Below are positions 10,080 through 20,751 of a DNA stretch of 26,544 nucleotides, in pieces. This DNA is from Priapulus caudatus (lineage: Eukaryota; Priapulida; Priapulimorpha; Priapulimorphida; Priapulidae), in contig NW_014577312.1 of assembly GCF_000485595.1 (NCBI RefSeq), forward strand, positions 226,301 through 252,844. The letters run 5' to 3'. Below the pieces are notes generated by a model, which was given only the letters and a program-made list of their open reading frames with translations, had not been told where the DNA came from and searched no databases. Each line of letters starts with the position of its first letter. Position 1 is the first letter of the stretch. Made by a program: the position numbers and the translations under genes.

Positions 10080-11941
10080 AGATGAATAAGATTTAATATA
10101 ATTAAATCATCTAATGAGTATGCCTTGAATACTGACTGGCTAAATACGGATCGGAGCCTCTACGAATTTGCCACTCATAAAATTCTCTCTCCCCTATTGT
10201 CTCTATTTATCGCACATGCCCTTTGCTTATGCAATAAACACATTTTCCCATCACGGATGCATATATTGTCATCCTTCCGTCATCTAGCCGTTTTTTACTT
10301 GTATGACGCTACTTCTACCGTTAGCATACGTCATATCTCTCGCTCTAGCCCTCTGTCCTTCTCCTTCGTCATGCCTCAGCACTCGACAGAGACCATGACG
10401 CAGAATTCGTTGCGGTGTGAATAATCCCCCGTGCCCCGTCACAGCAAGTCATGTACCAGCCTTCTGCCAGGAAAGATTGATAGAGCACGTACTACGGAAC
10501 AGGGATACCCTGATATCTGTACAACGCAGGTGCAGCTCTTTGCACTAAGGTAATGCAACTAAGCTGTGACCGATTAGTGCCAGGCAAATTGCCTCGCACG
10601 CAGCTCATAATTTGCCATTCCAGAACAAGTTTACTCTAGAGAGATTCACAGCCCGAAAGCCTTACGCCCGACAAATGTGCGAGAACGCAAAACAGTCGGA
10701 CAATGCAGAGTAAAAGCTCAGAAATATCGGTTCTGTTTTCCCGCACAAAGACGTAGTATCGCTTTGGCAGCACAACGAATCGCACCTTTGAACCCACGTA
10801 ATTTTCATTAGGTTGCAAATCTCGAGGCATAGGAAAAAACGTTGTCGTAAAACCTGACAAAAGTGATACCTAATGAGATACGAATAACGCGTAAATAAGT
10901 AACAGTATCTGAGTTCACAGGTAAGTTATCGCAGCTGCTAGTCACTGACTCCTCTGACTTTGCAAGAATCATACAGTCCGTCAGTGTATTGTTCCACAGA
11001 CGGCCTAAAGAGTCTTGTAAATTCCGCGAAGATCAATAATCTGGGGATCAGCGAAACAAACCGATACGAGTTAAAGCAATAACTTATTTAATCGTTCCTT
11101 CCGACAGAGAGCGTAACAATCAATCAAGATTAATCCATGCCAGAGAGCTTAATCGCTGAAAGATGAGTAATAACAAGTTAGCACCAGCATCTTCGTGTCG
11201 ATAGATACTATTCAAGCCTTTCACTGTCCAAAAACACGGTCTAGCAAAGACAAGGGAGAGAAATAAAATACGCAAAACCCCGCCCGCTAGGTTAAATTGG
11301 GTATAAAAATTTATACTAGGCTACGTAGACAATGATATTATCGTTATTTGAGATTCTTGACTACTTTCTTAAAAGAACATGCTGTCGTGTTTGATAGAAG
11401 AGCTATAAGATATTTTGCAAGAACGTGGTAGAATGACAAGTTTCTCTGTACAAAAAATCTAAGTTCATGTGACTAGAAAGCTGATCATTATTTGGAACTA
11501 CATTTCGACATGCCCGCCATGTACAGCAGAATCTTATTAAAAGCCTCAGTTATACACAAGAGGGCGCCACCACTAACTGTTCGAATATCTGTTGGTCGAA
11601 AGACCACAATATAGCTCGTACATACTTTCCGTTTTATGATCGTCAGCAGAGGGCAGAGTATCTTGTGTTATAATCAACTAACAAACACACACGGAACTGC
11701 CTCTCAATAAAATGTCTATAAATCGTGACATAGGATTAATGACCATATTAATAGATACGGTAGAAATCGGAGAATTTGCAACGTCTCTGACGCTAACGAG
11801 ATTCGTACTGACATAAGCCAGGCATCGGTGTGTGAGCATAGACATGGAAAAGTCAAGCAGATTTGATAGCAACACGATCGCAAGGAGTAACGCAGCTAAT
11901 TGTGCATGTAGGACGGGGTCCAAAGGAATATCACATGCACA
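10080..11941. other. AT-rich non-coding stretch, no feature seen
   Basis: This is single-copy sequence after the gap. The frames of 99, 74 and 81 codons here have no splice sites, composition or motifs that set them apart from chance. No transposon ends, RNA gene or array could be supported. If the gene model is right, it is intron between exons B and C. Confidence 0.5.
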
Positions 11942-12155
11942 CCCTGTAGCTACGGCTTTACCGCAACCTCACGATTTCACATTTCTATAATATTAAAGCT
12001 GTAATAGTTCTTTCGGCATGATTTAAGATAACTTTTGTCACATTGGCGTAGTTTTCAAAGAGTGATACAAGTGATTTGTACCATTAAAAGGGACGGTTCA
12101 TATAGGGCGACAGGGCAACTGCCTGCTGCCGCACTGTCTGCCGTGCCAGGACCCT
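11942..12155 (-). mobile_element. Degenerate reverse-oriented copy of the hAT-like MITE
   Basis: Read on the minus strand, this segment shares blocks with the 3172-3406 element in the same order: CAGTTGCCC near the G-rich end, CCTTTTAATGG, TGTGACAAAAG followed by TTATCTTAAATCAT, and GAAATGTGAAATCG-like sequence. The terminal repeats have decayed (TGCCGTGCCAGGACCCTAG on one side, TGTAGCTACGGC on the other), so the boundaries are approximate and no target duplication can be shown. It is clearly older than the first copy and non-coding. Confidence 0.7.
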
Positions 12156-12956
12156 AGACATCAAGATGCGAATTTTCTAAATACCACAATGTCTAATGCA
12201 CATTCCACAATTAGTAATTATAATCTATTACTATTCACTCCTGCTAGTATCATATCGTCAACATCACACACCTTCACAGCCCCAGGGGCAATCCAGTTGC
12301 AAAAGAGTTCGCCGCATTCATTGATGGTGACATCATCCCCGATCGGTGAATTTTACGTCATCACTGAAGGTGTGGATCCAGGAGGAGGTGTGACCTCGTC
12401 CGGGTGCCGGGGGGGGGGTGGATCGTAAATCGTCTGCCTGAGTAGTATCAGAGATTTGTGGTAACCGCTTTTATTCGGCGCGCAAAAGTTCACATCGTCG
12501 CTCATACTGCTAGGAAGAACGCGTCTATTCGCCGTTCGTGTTAGCTTATATTAATCGATTTCATGTCGATTAATCGACCGCGACCGTCACCGCGGAGCCG
12601 CCCATCGGTGAAGCAGTTGAATTCAATCACGACACTGTTTCGTACGGCAATGTTGAGTTGTCAACAACAGCGATGTGAACGGCAATGTTGTTTTAATTAA
12701 TTAAGTTAGTTTCGATCCGTTTCTGTGCGTCGTTGGTCCACGTCTTGGTCACGAGTTTAAACTTTTCGGGATTTGCGTCGGCATGTCCTGTTATATCGTT
12801 TTATCCTGATCGCGGCCGAAATTCAGTTTTTTCAATATATAGTTCGTGACACGAGGGGTTTCGTTAATGTTATTATGTAGGTGTGCACGCATGTACAGAG
12901 GGGCCGCATCACTTGAACTGAAGTAAGCAAAACCCGCTCTCTTCTCTGTTGTATAG

Positions 12957-13054
12957 GAAACAGGTGGTTGCCAAGGACCCAGCAATTGTCGTGGTTACCA
13001 AAAACACTTTACCCAAGTACAAGTCTTATCCTGGAATCTTAACGGTGCTCGCCA
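12957..13054 (+). CDS. Putative exon C of the split gene (possibly last coding exon)
   Basis: A C/T-rich stretch (CTCTCTTCTCTGTTGTATAG, ending at 12956) gives an acceptor. Entering in phase 2, as exon B requires, the split codon becomes AAG. The frame then reads KQVVAKDPAIVVVTKNTLPK followed by YKSYPGILTVLA. This stretch is hydrophobic and basic, more ordered than exons A and B, and could be a conserved C-terminal motif, but I cannot name it. At 13055 the sequence is GTTAAGTT. That can be a weak donor ending the exon in phase 1, or the frame can run on to a TAA at 13057-13059. In the latter case this is the last coding exon, and an AATAAA at 13600-13605 is a possible polyadenylation signal. 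Confidence 0.5.
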
Positions 13055-14770
13055 GTTAAGTTATTTCTTCTTTTATCTTTCGGCGATTTTGCCGCAACTA
13101 TTTTTTCGTTTTCTTGCTTGTAGAAAAATCCTTGATCCTAAGTGTTCTAGGGTCATTCTTGAGTGACTAAAAACTTTCCTTTTTATTTATTTATGGTCTT
13201 ATTTACCACGTTACTGTTTTGCGTGCTGCTGTGCTGTCTATGCGTTAACGGTATCACGGTCGGTAAGAATGCATGCTTACGAATGTGATAAAGAAATCCT
13301 AAGTAAACATTTATTATCGTTGACGTCATTCTTCGTTATGGATTTCTAATGAAATCTTTTTCAACGACGAACAGAAAACGGAGACGCTTCTATAAGAAGT
13401 TATAGCATCTATAAGAAGTTATGGCAGTTATCTATAAGAAGTTATGGCATCTGGTTATAGGAGATATTTGAAGAACATGATAGATAAGCAAGCATTTGGA
13501 TCTTCGCAAAAACACTTGCACTCATTCACCTTCTGCCGTATCTAAAGGAATCGCAACTCGATCGCAGCAAAATAGCAGCACGTGTGGTACAGCGTGATTA
13601 ATAAACGACTCAACACGTATATCATAGATATTGCTTATTTTGCATAAATTTATCGGATTTTTTTAATCGTATTAATTCTGGTCTTGAAAACGCACAATAT
13701 ATGCATGTACATTCGTGATGCCATTATTTGCCTTTTCTCTACAATCTCCGTAAATCTATACTACAATATGCGAACATCTGTTATCAGTGCAGCGCATTAA
13801 TATCTGCCCTAAAGATAGTTTCCTATCAGATCATTTCTATTAGATCCCTAGAGATAGTTCTCCTATACCTGGAGATACTTCAGATGTACTGCATAGGAAT
13901 TATTTCACGCATTTAGCAGCGCGTTCTATGAGCTGCGAATCTAACATAACCTCGTAACCTATAGTAAATATTATTCTTCAAAGTGCAAGGTACTATATCG
14001 AAGACGGAAAGAGACAAAGTTGATCAAATAGACAGAGCAATATCGATGATGTAACAGCGCTAGTAGCTTCTGGGATCATATACAGGCTGAATATTTGCAG
14101 ATACGATGAACCCATACGTACATAGATTATAACGGTGACACAACCACGATGATTTCGCGCGTTATGCTCATATAGCTTTCCTTATTCTTTTTATTAAAAT
14201 ATTATTATATACATTTGAATTGACGCATTGTTGGCGAGATTTAGATCTTTTCATAACTAAAAAGGGTTGTATTTGCAACTGAACTACGTCCATAGTGTTA
14301 GCATGAAAAAACTCAATATCAATAAATAATATTTAAGTTAGTAGTTAGTAATAACGAAGTTAGTAGTACCATGCAAATTAAGAGGTTATTTTTTAGTAGT
14401 GATATCAAGAGCGTATCAATAGACAATACCACAAAGTATTGTCAAAATAAAACGGGCAAAGTTTATTAATTCGACTAATACTGCAGCATGGTTTCAGCAT
14501 TTCACCGTTGTACGCTCTCCTTCTTTATACGCTCTTGGTAATATCAATGAACTAAATTGGTAAGAAAATTACATGTTAGGGAAATAAAAGCAAAATTGTG
14601 AAGCTGTAACCCGGATACTTGTAACGATTACAGATTACAACGTATACATTCCATGACAACTGAGTTATACATAATGTCATTGTGTGCATGCATGATCGAC
14701 TCCATAATTATGGTGTTTCCGATTATGCCACAATGATATAATAATATAAGTTATGGCTAATATAGTGCCA
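13055..14770. other. AT-rich non-coding stretch with a 19-bp tandem repeat
   Basis: No coding exon is supported here. Three near-identical copies of TCTATAAGAAGTTATGGCA begin at 13389, 13408 and 13431. An AATAAA lies at 13600-13605. The rest is AT-rich, and its 62-codon frame (13728-13916) is unremarkable. Confidence 0.5.
13389..13449. repeat. 19-bp tandem repeat, three copies
   Basis: The unit TCTATAAGAAGTTATGGCA occurs at 13389 (one mismatch, ATAGCA), 13408 and 13431. The last two copies are separated by four extra bases (GTTA). This is a short local duplication with no evident role. Confidence 0.9.
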
Positions 14771-14804
14771 CGTGGTGGCAGCAGCGTGCAGTGTGGTCGG
14801 CAGA

Positions 14805-15113
14805 GCGCAACTGTTACCCCCTCGGGCTCGCTACAAATACATCGACCCTGCTCATGAGTACGTGCATGTGAGAGGCGTGCTGAGAGAGCACTCCATCCCC
14901 TACGCCCTCCAGGGGGAAAGTACGTCACAGTCAGCGCACTACCCTGAAACCACGTGGGGATCCGGAGACCAATCGTCTTGCGGATCCCTACCCCGGCTGT
15001 TCCATATATGGAATTGCATTTGCCGACCCTCACCCAGCCATTTCCTTTGCTGTGGGGGTGCGGGCAAAACACCAGTGGACAACTCCGACATTTTCATAAC
15101 AGGGTTACAGTAG
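14805..15113 (+). other. Unassigned GC-rich open frame
   Basis: A GC-rich island breaks the AT-rich background. One plus frame reads LLPPRARYKYIDPAHEYVHV then RGVLREHSIPYALQG, which looks protein-like in its first half and not after GESTSQ. A possible donor, GAAA|GTACGT, lies at about 14919-14928. No acceptor with a pyrimidine tract is evident upstream, and the entry phase needed after exon C could only be met by weak AG sites. An overlapping minus frame (14677-15072) is equally open. I recognise no family. It could be an exon, a decayed gene fragment or chance. Confidence 0.22.
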
Positions 15114-15261
15114 ACTGTGTTGGCCCATCCAAACGCTGAAAATATTTATGTTAGGCAAATGGTGAGTGGGAAATGTATTGTAGCTGACTTAGTACTAGTC
15201 GTTTTGTTTACATTTGACTAAGGCGCTGCCATTCATTCATTCGCGGTTAAATCATAAATGA

Positions 15262-15345
15262 GGCGAATAATATTAATAATAATAGTAATACTATTACTAT
15301 TAGTATTACTACTAATATTAATAGTAATACTAGCAATGCCGATAT
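15262..15345. repeat. AAT/AGT trinucleotide palindromic tract
   Basis: A run of ATTAATAATAATAGTAATAC-type triplets is followed by its near complement (ATTACTACTAATATTAATAG). The tract is both a degenerate trinucleotide microsatellite and a potential hairpin. It lies just outside the visible start of IR-2. Confidence 0.8.
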
Positions 15346-15470
15346 AAATATCAGTCTAGTCTAGATAAGTTTGGTTAATAGTGTCTATAGTTCGAGTGTC
15401 ATTGTCATTGTCACATTGAGTGTCAGCGACGTACTAGGGCCTATGTGTTAACTTGGTGTTTGTGCTACAG

Positions 15471-15490
15471 TACTGTCAGTACTGACAGTA
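15471..15490. repeat. Perfect 20-bp palindrome
   Basis: TACTGTCAGTACTGACAGTA equals its own reverse complement. It lies about 16 bases outside the first base of the IR-2 left arm that can be matched inside the window. No protein binding site is recognised. Confidence 0.9.
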
Positions 15491-15933
15491 GTCTAGACAC
15501 GCTACAAAATATATTGTCACGCAGCCACTGCCTATCTAATCTATATACTTGTGTTCTCAGTCAGTATGAAACTGTACACATATGCCACATGTTATGCGGG
15601 TAGCAGATATGGTCTTATGTCTAAACCCAAATATTGCAGTCCCTAACTAAGCTATTGGCAATGTTAGTAAACTCGTAAACGAGTACGTACTAGTAGTGCT
15701 AGAAGTAAGGATGCACAGATGCTCTCCACAATTTGTACATGTGTTTATACCTGTAAAGTTTACATCAGTGACAGTACATATAAACATGTATCGTACCTAG
15801 GCTTTAGTATATGACACTGTATAATGCACCTGTCTGTGCTAGTGAACGTAGGTATAACACTAGCCTGACTAGCCTAGGTATGTATTACTCCTGTGTGGGC
15901 TCACGGTGTTAACAGTAAGGCTCATAGGGTCTA

Positions 15934-16170
15934 TGTCCCCCAGGGTACTGCCGGAACATACCCTGGGTACGGTCCGGTATACCGGAACGTACCCAGGTAA
16001 CTATCTGATGTGGTTATGGTTAGGGAGTAGGCATAGGCGACTCCCTACTCGCGCTCCTTAGACTCGTTAGTGACGTAGGCGAGGTACGGCTCCGGCATAT
16101 TGATAGTACCAGGGTACGTTCCGGTATACCGGACCTACAGGGTACGTCTTTGGCAGTACCGTGGGGGACG
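15934..16170 (+). mobile_element. Palindromic MITE with GTCCCCC ends, IR-2 left-arm copy
   Basis: The ends are TGTCCCCCAGGGTACTGCC at 15934 and GGCAGTACCGTGGGGGACG ending at 16170, flanked on both sides by TA. Each end carries a perfect 14-base palindrome, TCCGGTATACCGGA (15973-15986 and 16120-16133), and several GGTACGTTCCGG-type sites. TA flanks suggest a Tc1/mariner-like target, but this is inferred from two bases only. There is no coding capacity. The mirrored copy lies at 25923-26144. Confidence 0.75.
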
Positions 16171-16261
16171 TACACTCTCAGCCATCAGTAGAACCTCAAA
16201 GTGTCAATAATGTTTATTATTAAGTTCTGTGGGCTGGTTAGCTACCTTGTAAAAAGCTTAC

Positions 16262-16380
16262 AGTGTTGTTGCATTTGTTGTGTCTTGTTGTTGTGTCGTT
16301 GTATGTTTTGTTGTATGTTGTATGTGTGTTGTATGTCTCATTGTATTGTTGTGCTGTGTTATGTTATGTTAGGTTATGTT
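16262..16380. repeat. TTGTT / TTGTATG-rich degenerate tract
   Basis: This is a G/T-biased run of TTGTT, TTGTATG and TTATGTTATG units. The complementary A/C-rich tract is in the IR-2 right arm (about 25700-25830). The open frames over it are Cys/Val/Leu-rich artefacts of the repeat. Confidence 0.8.
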
Positions 16381-16923
16381 ATTTCATGGTCAGTGTCTCT
16401 TGCATGCGATATAGTGATAAGGTAATGTATGTGTATAGACATTAGTAGACATTACATTTACGGATTAAATTGCACAACTTTCGTTTTTGTCTAAACGCAG
16501 CGTTTTCGTCGCAATTATATTGTGTTACATTTTTTCGTCATATGGATGGTCCATGTTTAACAGTTATCTGTAGCAAACAGCTACATATGTTGAAGATATT
16601 TCAAACATTAATAAATATTGGTGCACACGCACACAAATAACCAATTATTAATGACTCATTAAAAGGCACAGCATATGAGCGTGCATTGTACTCATTGAGA
16701 AATGTTTTTCTCGCTCAGCAGGTTATATGTTAGCAGTCAGAATGCGTCTGACGTAGGTATCTTTCGAGGACTGAGCCGCGTGAATTACATCTGACGAAGG
16801 CATGTCGAGTAATGATCCTTCAAAGTGCCTTCGAACTACAAGCTGTACCGGCGTGCTTCGCACGAGGCTAGCTGTTGCATAGCTAGTATGACGTATTCAG
16901 TGCAAGGTTGTACTTTTTGGTGT

Positions 16924-17131
16924 TTAAAAACCAGGATTGTAGTATTGATTGTATGACTGCTGCCCCATATACTGAATGGTGCACTGTACTCTTTTTGCTC
17001 TAATTGACATAGTCAGTATGCAGCCTTGTAGAATCGCACGGATCGTCCGTCCGATCTTGCGTGCGTCTGCGTTCCCTTCCGTCAACAGGTTGGGCACAAT
17101 CTTAAACGCTTTCGACGTCATGGTCTGATAT
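16924..17131 (-). CDS. Possible exon, HEAT-like segment, open in left arm only
   Basis: On the minus strand a possible acceptor (GAATATCAG, ending near 17123) precedes a frame reading TSKAFKIVPNLLTEGNADAR, KIGRTIRAILQGC. Its helix-turn-helix look, with an Asp/Arg turn, resembles one HEAT or TOG-type repeat, but this is only a resemblance. No clean GT donor follows. The mirrored region in the right arm (about 24940-25060) has several indels that break the same frame. It may be a true short exon, a pseudogene piece or chance. Confidence 0.25.
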
Positions 17132-18488
17132 TCGGACATCGGGCGGGATCGTGTCAAAACGAGTTGGGATGTCGAACGTGAGGGGTCAAGGGTCAAGGCC
17201 AAGAGGTGTAAAAAAGAGACGGAACATGTCACTCCTTATTAGGATATAGCGAGAATGCACGATATTGCGGCAACAAATCTAAACCGGCTAACCAGGCTCG
17301 TGTAGTCAGGTTACTATAGCGATCATGTAGAAAAGCATACTCTGCTCGAATTGGGAGTCCAGGTCAAAGGTCAATGGGGCGAGGGCAGTTTTAGAATTTT
17401 TCTGATGACATGGTCTGACGGGCAGCGATTGAAAAACTTTTTTGTATTCAGCGTGGTGACTAGCATTTTTATGGCTTTATTGAAAGGACCATGAAATGTC
17501 CCTTTCTGACTGCAAGCAAGAGTAAGTTCGGATAACTTTTGACCTAGAGAGGGTTAAACCATGGATTTGTTTACTGTCTGTTAGAAAGAATTTGACTGCG
17601 GGTTTGCTAGTAGAATCTTACATGCCTGGATGTACGAGGCACAATTGTCACAGTGAATTTCAAAAAAGCTGATTTGGTTAGAAGAGGTTTATGCTCTTAA
17701 TCTTAATTTATGGCATCTGTCTGTCCGTTATTTTCATTGTAAAGTATGCCACTGCAGTTGGAGCACTGCCAGTGTGCATGTGTGGTGGCTGCTGTGCTGT
17801 TTTGCCTGCGTTAATTGTTTACAGGTGGCAGTCTCTATTGAGCTGTAGGCTGAGTAGAGTAAATGGATGGTGCTTCCTTTTCTTGATCTTGCTAATAGTT
17901 GTTGCTACTCGTCGATGGAAGCTTCCATCTTTATTCTGAGCACTTAAACGATCGTTTAATACGTTACGTGCCATCTCGTGGCAATTTCTACGTCCACACA
18001 ACTTCCTTTGGGACGTTTTCACTGATACATCCCTGTGCATTCCACTGTTCGGCGTGTATGTGAAACATATTTGGGATATAACGGTTGTTTTACATAATCC
18101 CACCACTCCAAACACAGAGTAGCAGTAGGACGTTAGATGAGCGCGATGCGCGCCGCGGCACTGTTGCTAGTTGTAATTGTCAGTTAAATGCGAATCCAAG
18201 CAGATGAACCAAGAGTGGTAACTAGTCTTATAAGTAGTTGTAGGCATTTCAGGGCTTGACGATACGCCATTGCTTCAGTGGTATTTTGTTGGGATGATGT
18301 TATAATATAACTAATGTATCTATTATAGGTTTACAAAAATTGAGTGGTTCGATCCAAAATTCTTGGGAATAATTATATTCACGTTTGTAAGTGCATCAAT
18401 AATGGTGTATATTTGTGTTAGTATCTATCTTAGTAGTGTTAAGTATTATAAATTATCCTCAGTTCCTAGGAGAAATATCAGAAGATGT

Positions 18489-18600
18489 AAGAGAAAGAGA
18501 GAGAGAGAGAGAGACAAGAAGAGGAGGAGAGAGAGGGGGGGGGGGGGGGAGATGGGAGAGGAGAGAGAAGAGAGAGAGAGCGAGAGATGAGAGAGAGAGC
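18489..18600 (+). repeat. GA-rich tract with a G run, IR-2 left arm
   Basis: This is a purine-only tract of GA repeats interrupted at about 18534-18549 by an unbroken run of G. The matching pyrimidine tract with a long C run is at about 23430-23565. The Arg/Glu-rich frames over it are artefacts. Confidence 0.92.
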
Positions 18601-18719
18601 AAATGACGGGAGGGGAGGAGATAGAAAGTGATTTGATGTAGATCTATATTGGTTGTACATGTTAGCTGCAGTGAAGGTCAAATAGCAGTCTGCGAATAGT
18701 GTGCAAGGGTGCGCGCAAA

Positions 18720-19193
18720 AATCTCTCTCTCTCTCTCTGCTTCTCCTCTCATCTCTCTCTCTCTCTCCTCTTCTCTCTCTCATTCTCCTTCTTCCATGTC
18801 CTCTTTTCTCTGCCCCATTCTCGCTCTGTGCTGTCTGCACTTCTCTCTCGTATCCTCTCTCTATTCAGTTCTTATCTTTCTCTCTCCTATCTTTTTATTC
18901 AGTGCTATCAACACACTATGTACTTCTCCTTTCTGTTGGTCTCATTCCTTCTCTCCTTCATCTCGTTTCACTTCTTCTTTCTTTTCTTGTCTGTCGCTTG
19001 CACTTGTCTATGCTTTGCTCTTTTTTCTCTCTCTCTCTCTTCTCTCTCTCTCTCTTCTCTCTTTTTTTTTTGTCTTTCTCTTCTCTCTTCTACTTCTCTT
19101 TTCTCTCTCTCTCTCACTCCTCGCTCTCCTGTCTCTACTCTCTTTCTCTCTCTCTCTCTCTCTTCTCTCGTCTCTCTCTCTCTCTCTTCTCTC

Positions 19194-19229
<36 letters not shown>

Positions 19230-19233
19230 TTCG

Positions 19234-19269
<36 letters not shown>

Positions 19270-19286
19270 CTCTCTTCTCGTTCTCT

Positions 19287-19320
<34 letters not shown>
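18720..19320 (+). repeat. CT-rich tract (about 600 bp) at IR-2 arm-loop boundary
   Basis: Nearly pure pyrimidine sequence, mostly (CT)n, with interspersed T-rich segments. It gives Ser/Leu-rich frames of up to 250 codons in all three plus frames, the hallmark of a microsatellite rather than a gene. Its complement is the GA tract at 22774-23312. Homology between the IR-2 arms ends inside this tract, so the exact boundary cannot be fixed. Confidence 0.95.
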
Positions 19321-19321
<1 letters not shown>

Positions 19322-20500
19322 TTCTTTACTATGGTAGAAGTACCGGGTACTAACGATAGTAGATCTTTAAATTTGTATTGCAACGGTTTTCATGTTGCGG
19401 AATTGAGTTCATATGAGTTGTATTTTCCTGACTTGATTTATAGCTCAGTTTAATTTTAAATTGCTATATGGACCCTAATAAGGATGTGTGAAGATTTGTG
19501 TATATAATAATCTTAGATCTTGATTGCTAATCGTAATAATTTATTAAACTAGGAATTTTGTTCGTTAATATCTCATCATTTCTAATTGCTATCAGCTGTT
19601 TATGTTAGTGACTAATGGAAAGGATTGTATTACTTCGTTATTGTGTTTTATAGAAGTGGTTATAAACATGTCTTTAACAGTGTAGCTTTTATTCTATTTT
19701 TTAGTAGTTGATACAGCACACCGTTTAGCCAATGTTATCTTTTACAGTCTTTGGTAATACTGACTGTGTGCTGATCTAAAAATAGACTTTTTAAAACATA
19801 CAACAGACACATGGCATCTGTTCCTTGTAAAAATGGTAAAGGTTATATGTATTTGTCAAATATCTGACTCATACGGACAGTGTTCACTATTTATAACTTG
19901 GTTACTTTGTACCAGCAGTGTTTCGAAAACATGCAAGTTCTTGAAGAAAGCAATGATTTTCTGGAATCAAATGTATATCGTTACTACATTTTGGTTTCTT
20001 TATATTTCGTGTTCTTCAATCCTGATGATGTAGCTATATTGACTCTTATGCTTTTTGTGATTACACGCCACGACAACGCAACGCACGCAGCACGTGCGCG
20101 AAAAAGTACACACATATACTTTGCTATTGTATTGAATGAACATTGCCTCTTGTCTATTTCTCACCCCTCCAACCCATTGGGGAATGTTTTCATGGCATGC
20201 TTCAGCATAGAATGAATCAGATTATTATACAAAAACAACATTGACAGGTCGACCTCTGTTCTTGGTACCATATCAATTATTGAAAATATTCGTTATGTGT
20301 AAGAAAGTAGATTTTCAAAAGGAGGTTAAATTTTGCGGATAGTTTATTCGCAAGCAATGAAATAAATCTTTTCGCGTCTGCCGTACAGATCTTTGTGGTC
20401 AGCATGAATAATTTCAGGGATTTTACAAATAGCTTTGGCGATATGTCTTAGTATCTGCAGACAGTGAGCGATTGAATGTGTTGTACTTGCACGGACAAGT
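19321..20500. other. AT-rich single-copy start of IR-2 loop
   Basis: No exon, RNA gene or transposon ends can be supported. Frames of 66 and 111 codons (19833-20215) have no distinguishing composition or splice sites. Confidence 0.5.
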
Positions 20501-20747
20501 AGGCCATCCTTAAAAATCTAATGTTTGCTGTCGCTCTGATCCGACCACGAAAATAGCCGGCGACCCAAAAGCTTTTTTTTTTTACTTTTTTTTTTTCATT
20601 CCTTATAGTTAAGACTGAAACACAAAGCATGTGTGGCAACACATGGAGGACAGATTTAAAATAACTTTATGCCTCCAATAAAAAGAAGAACCCTAAAAAA
20701 ATCATGGGTCGGGGGACAGCAAACATAGAATTTTTTAAGGATGGCCT
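20501..20747 (+). mobile_element. MITE, 247 bp, AGGCCATCC ends, AAGT duplication
   Basis: The inverted ends start AGGCCATCCTTAAAAATCTA (20501) and finish TTTTTTAAGGATGGCCT (20747). The similarity continues inward with GTTTGCTGTC against GACAGCAAAC, about 32 bases in all with a few mismatches. The flanks carry AAGT on both sides (20497-20500 and 20748-20751), a perfect 4-base candidate target duplication. The interior has T-rich and A-rich runs but no coding frame. The superfamily is not assigned. Confidence 0.8.
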
Positions 20748-20751
20748 AAGT

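Larger units (their letters stand above)
15507..19320 (+). repeat. IR-2 left arm (about 3.8 kb)
   Basis: This segment matches the reverse complement of about 22774-26544. Landmarks shared in reverse order include the GTCAG-CCAC-ACTGC block (15514-15530 against 26520-26540), the GTCCCCC-ended MITE, the TTGAAAGGACCATGAAATGT block near 17480, the GATGGAAGCTTCCATC palindrome, and the GA and CT tracts. In one 200-base stretch (17465-17670) I count some 10-15 differences, mostly single-base indels. Because the right arm stops at the window edge, the repeat may extend further left than 15507. Confidence 0.9.

Noticed and set aside
18699-19453. Three overlapping plus-strand frames of 212-250 codons
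   Set aside because: They are Ser/Leu translations of a (CT)n microsatellite. All three frames are open for the same reason, and there is no coding signal.
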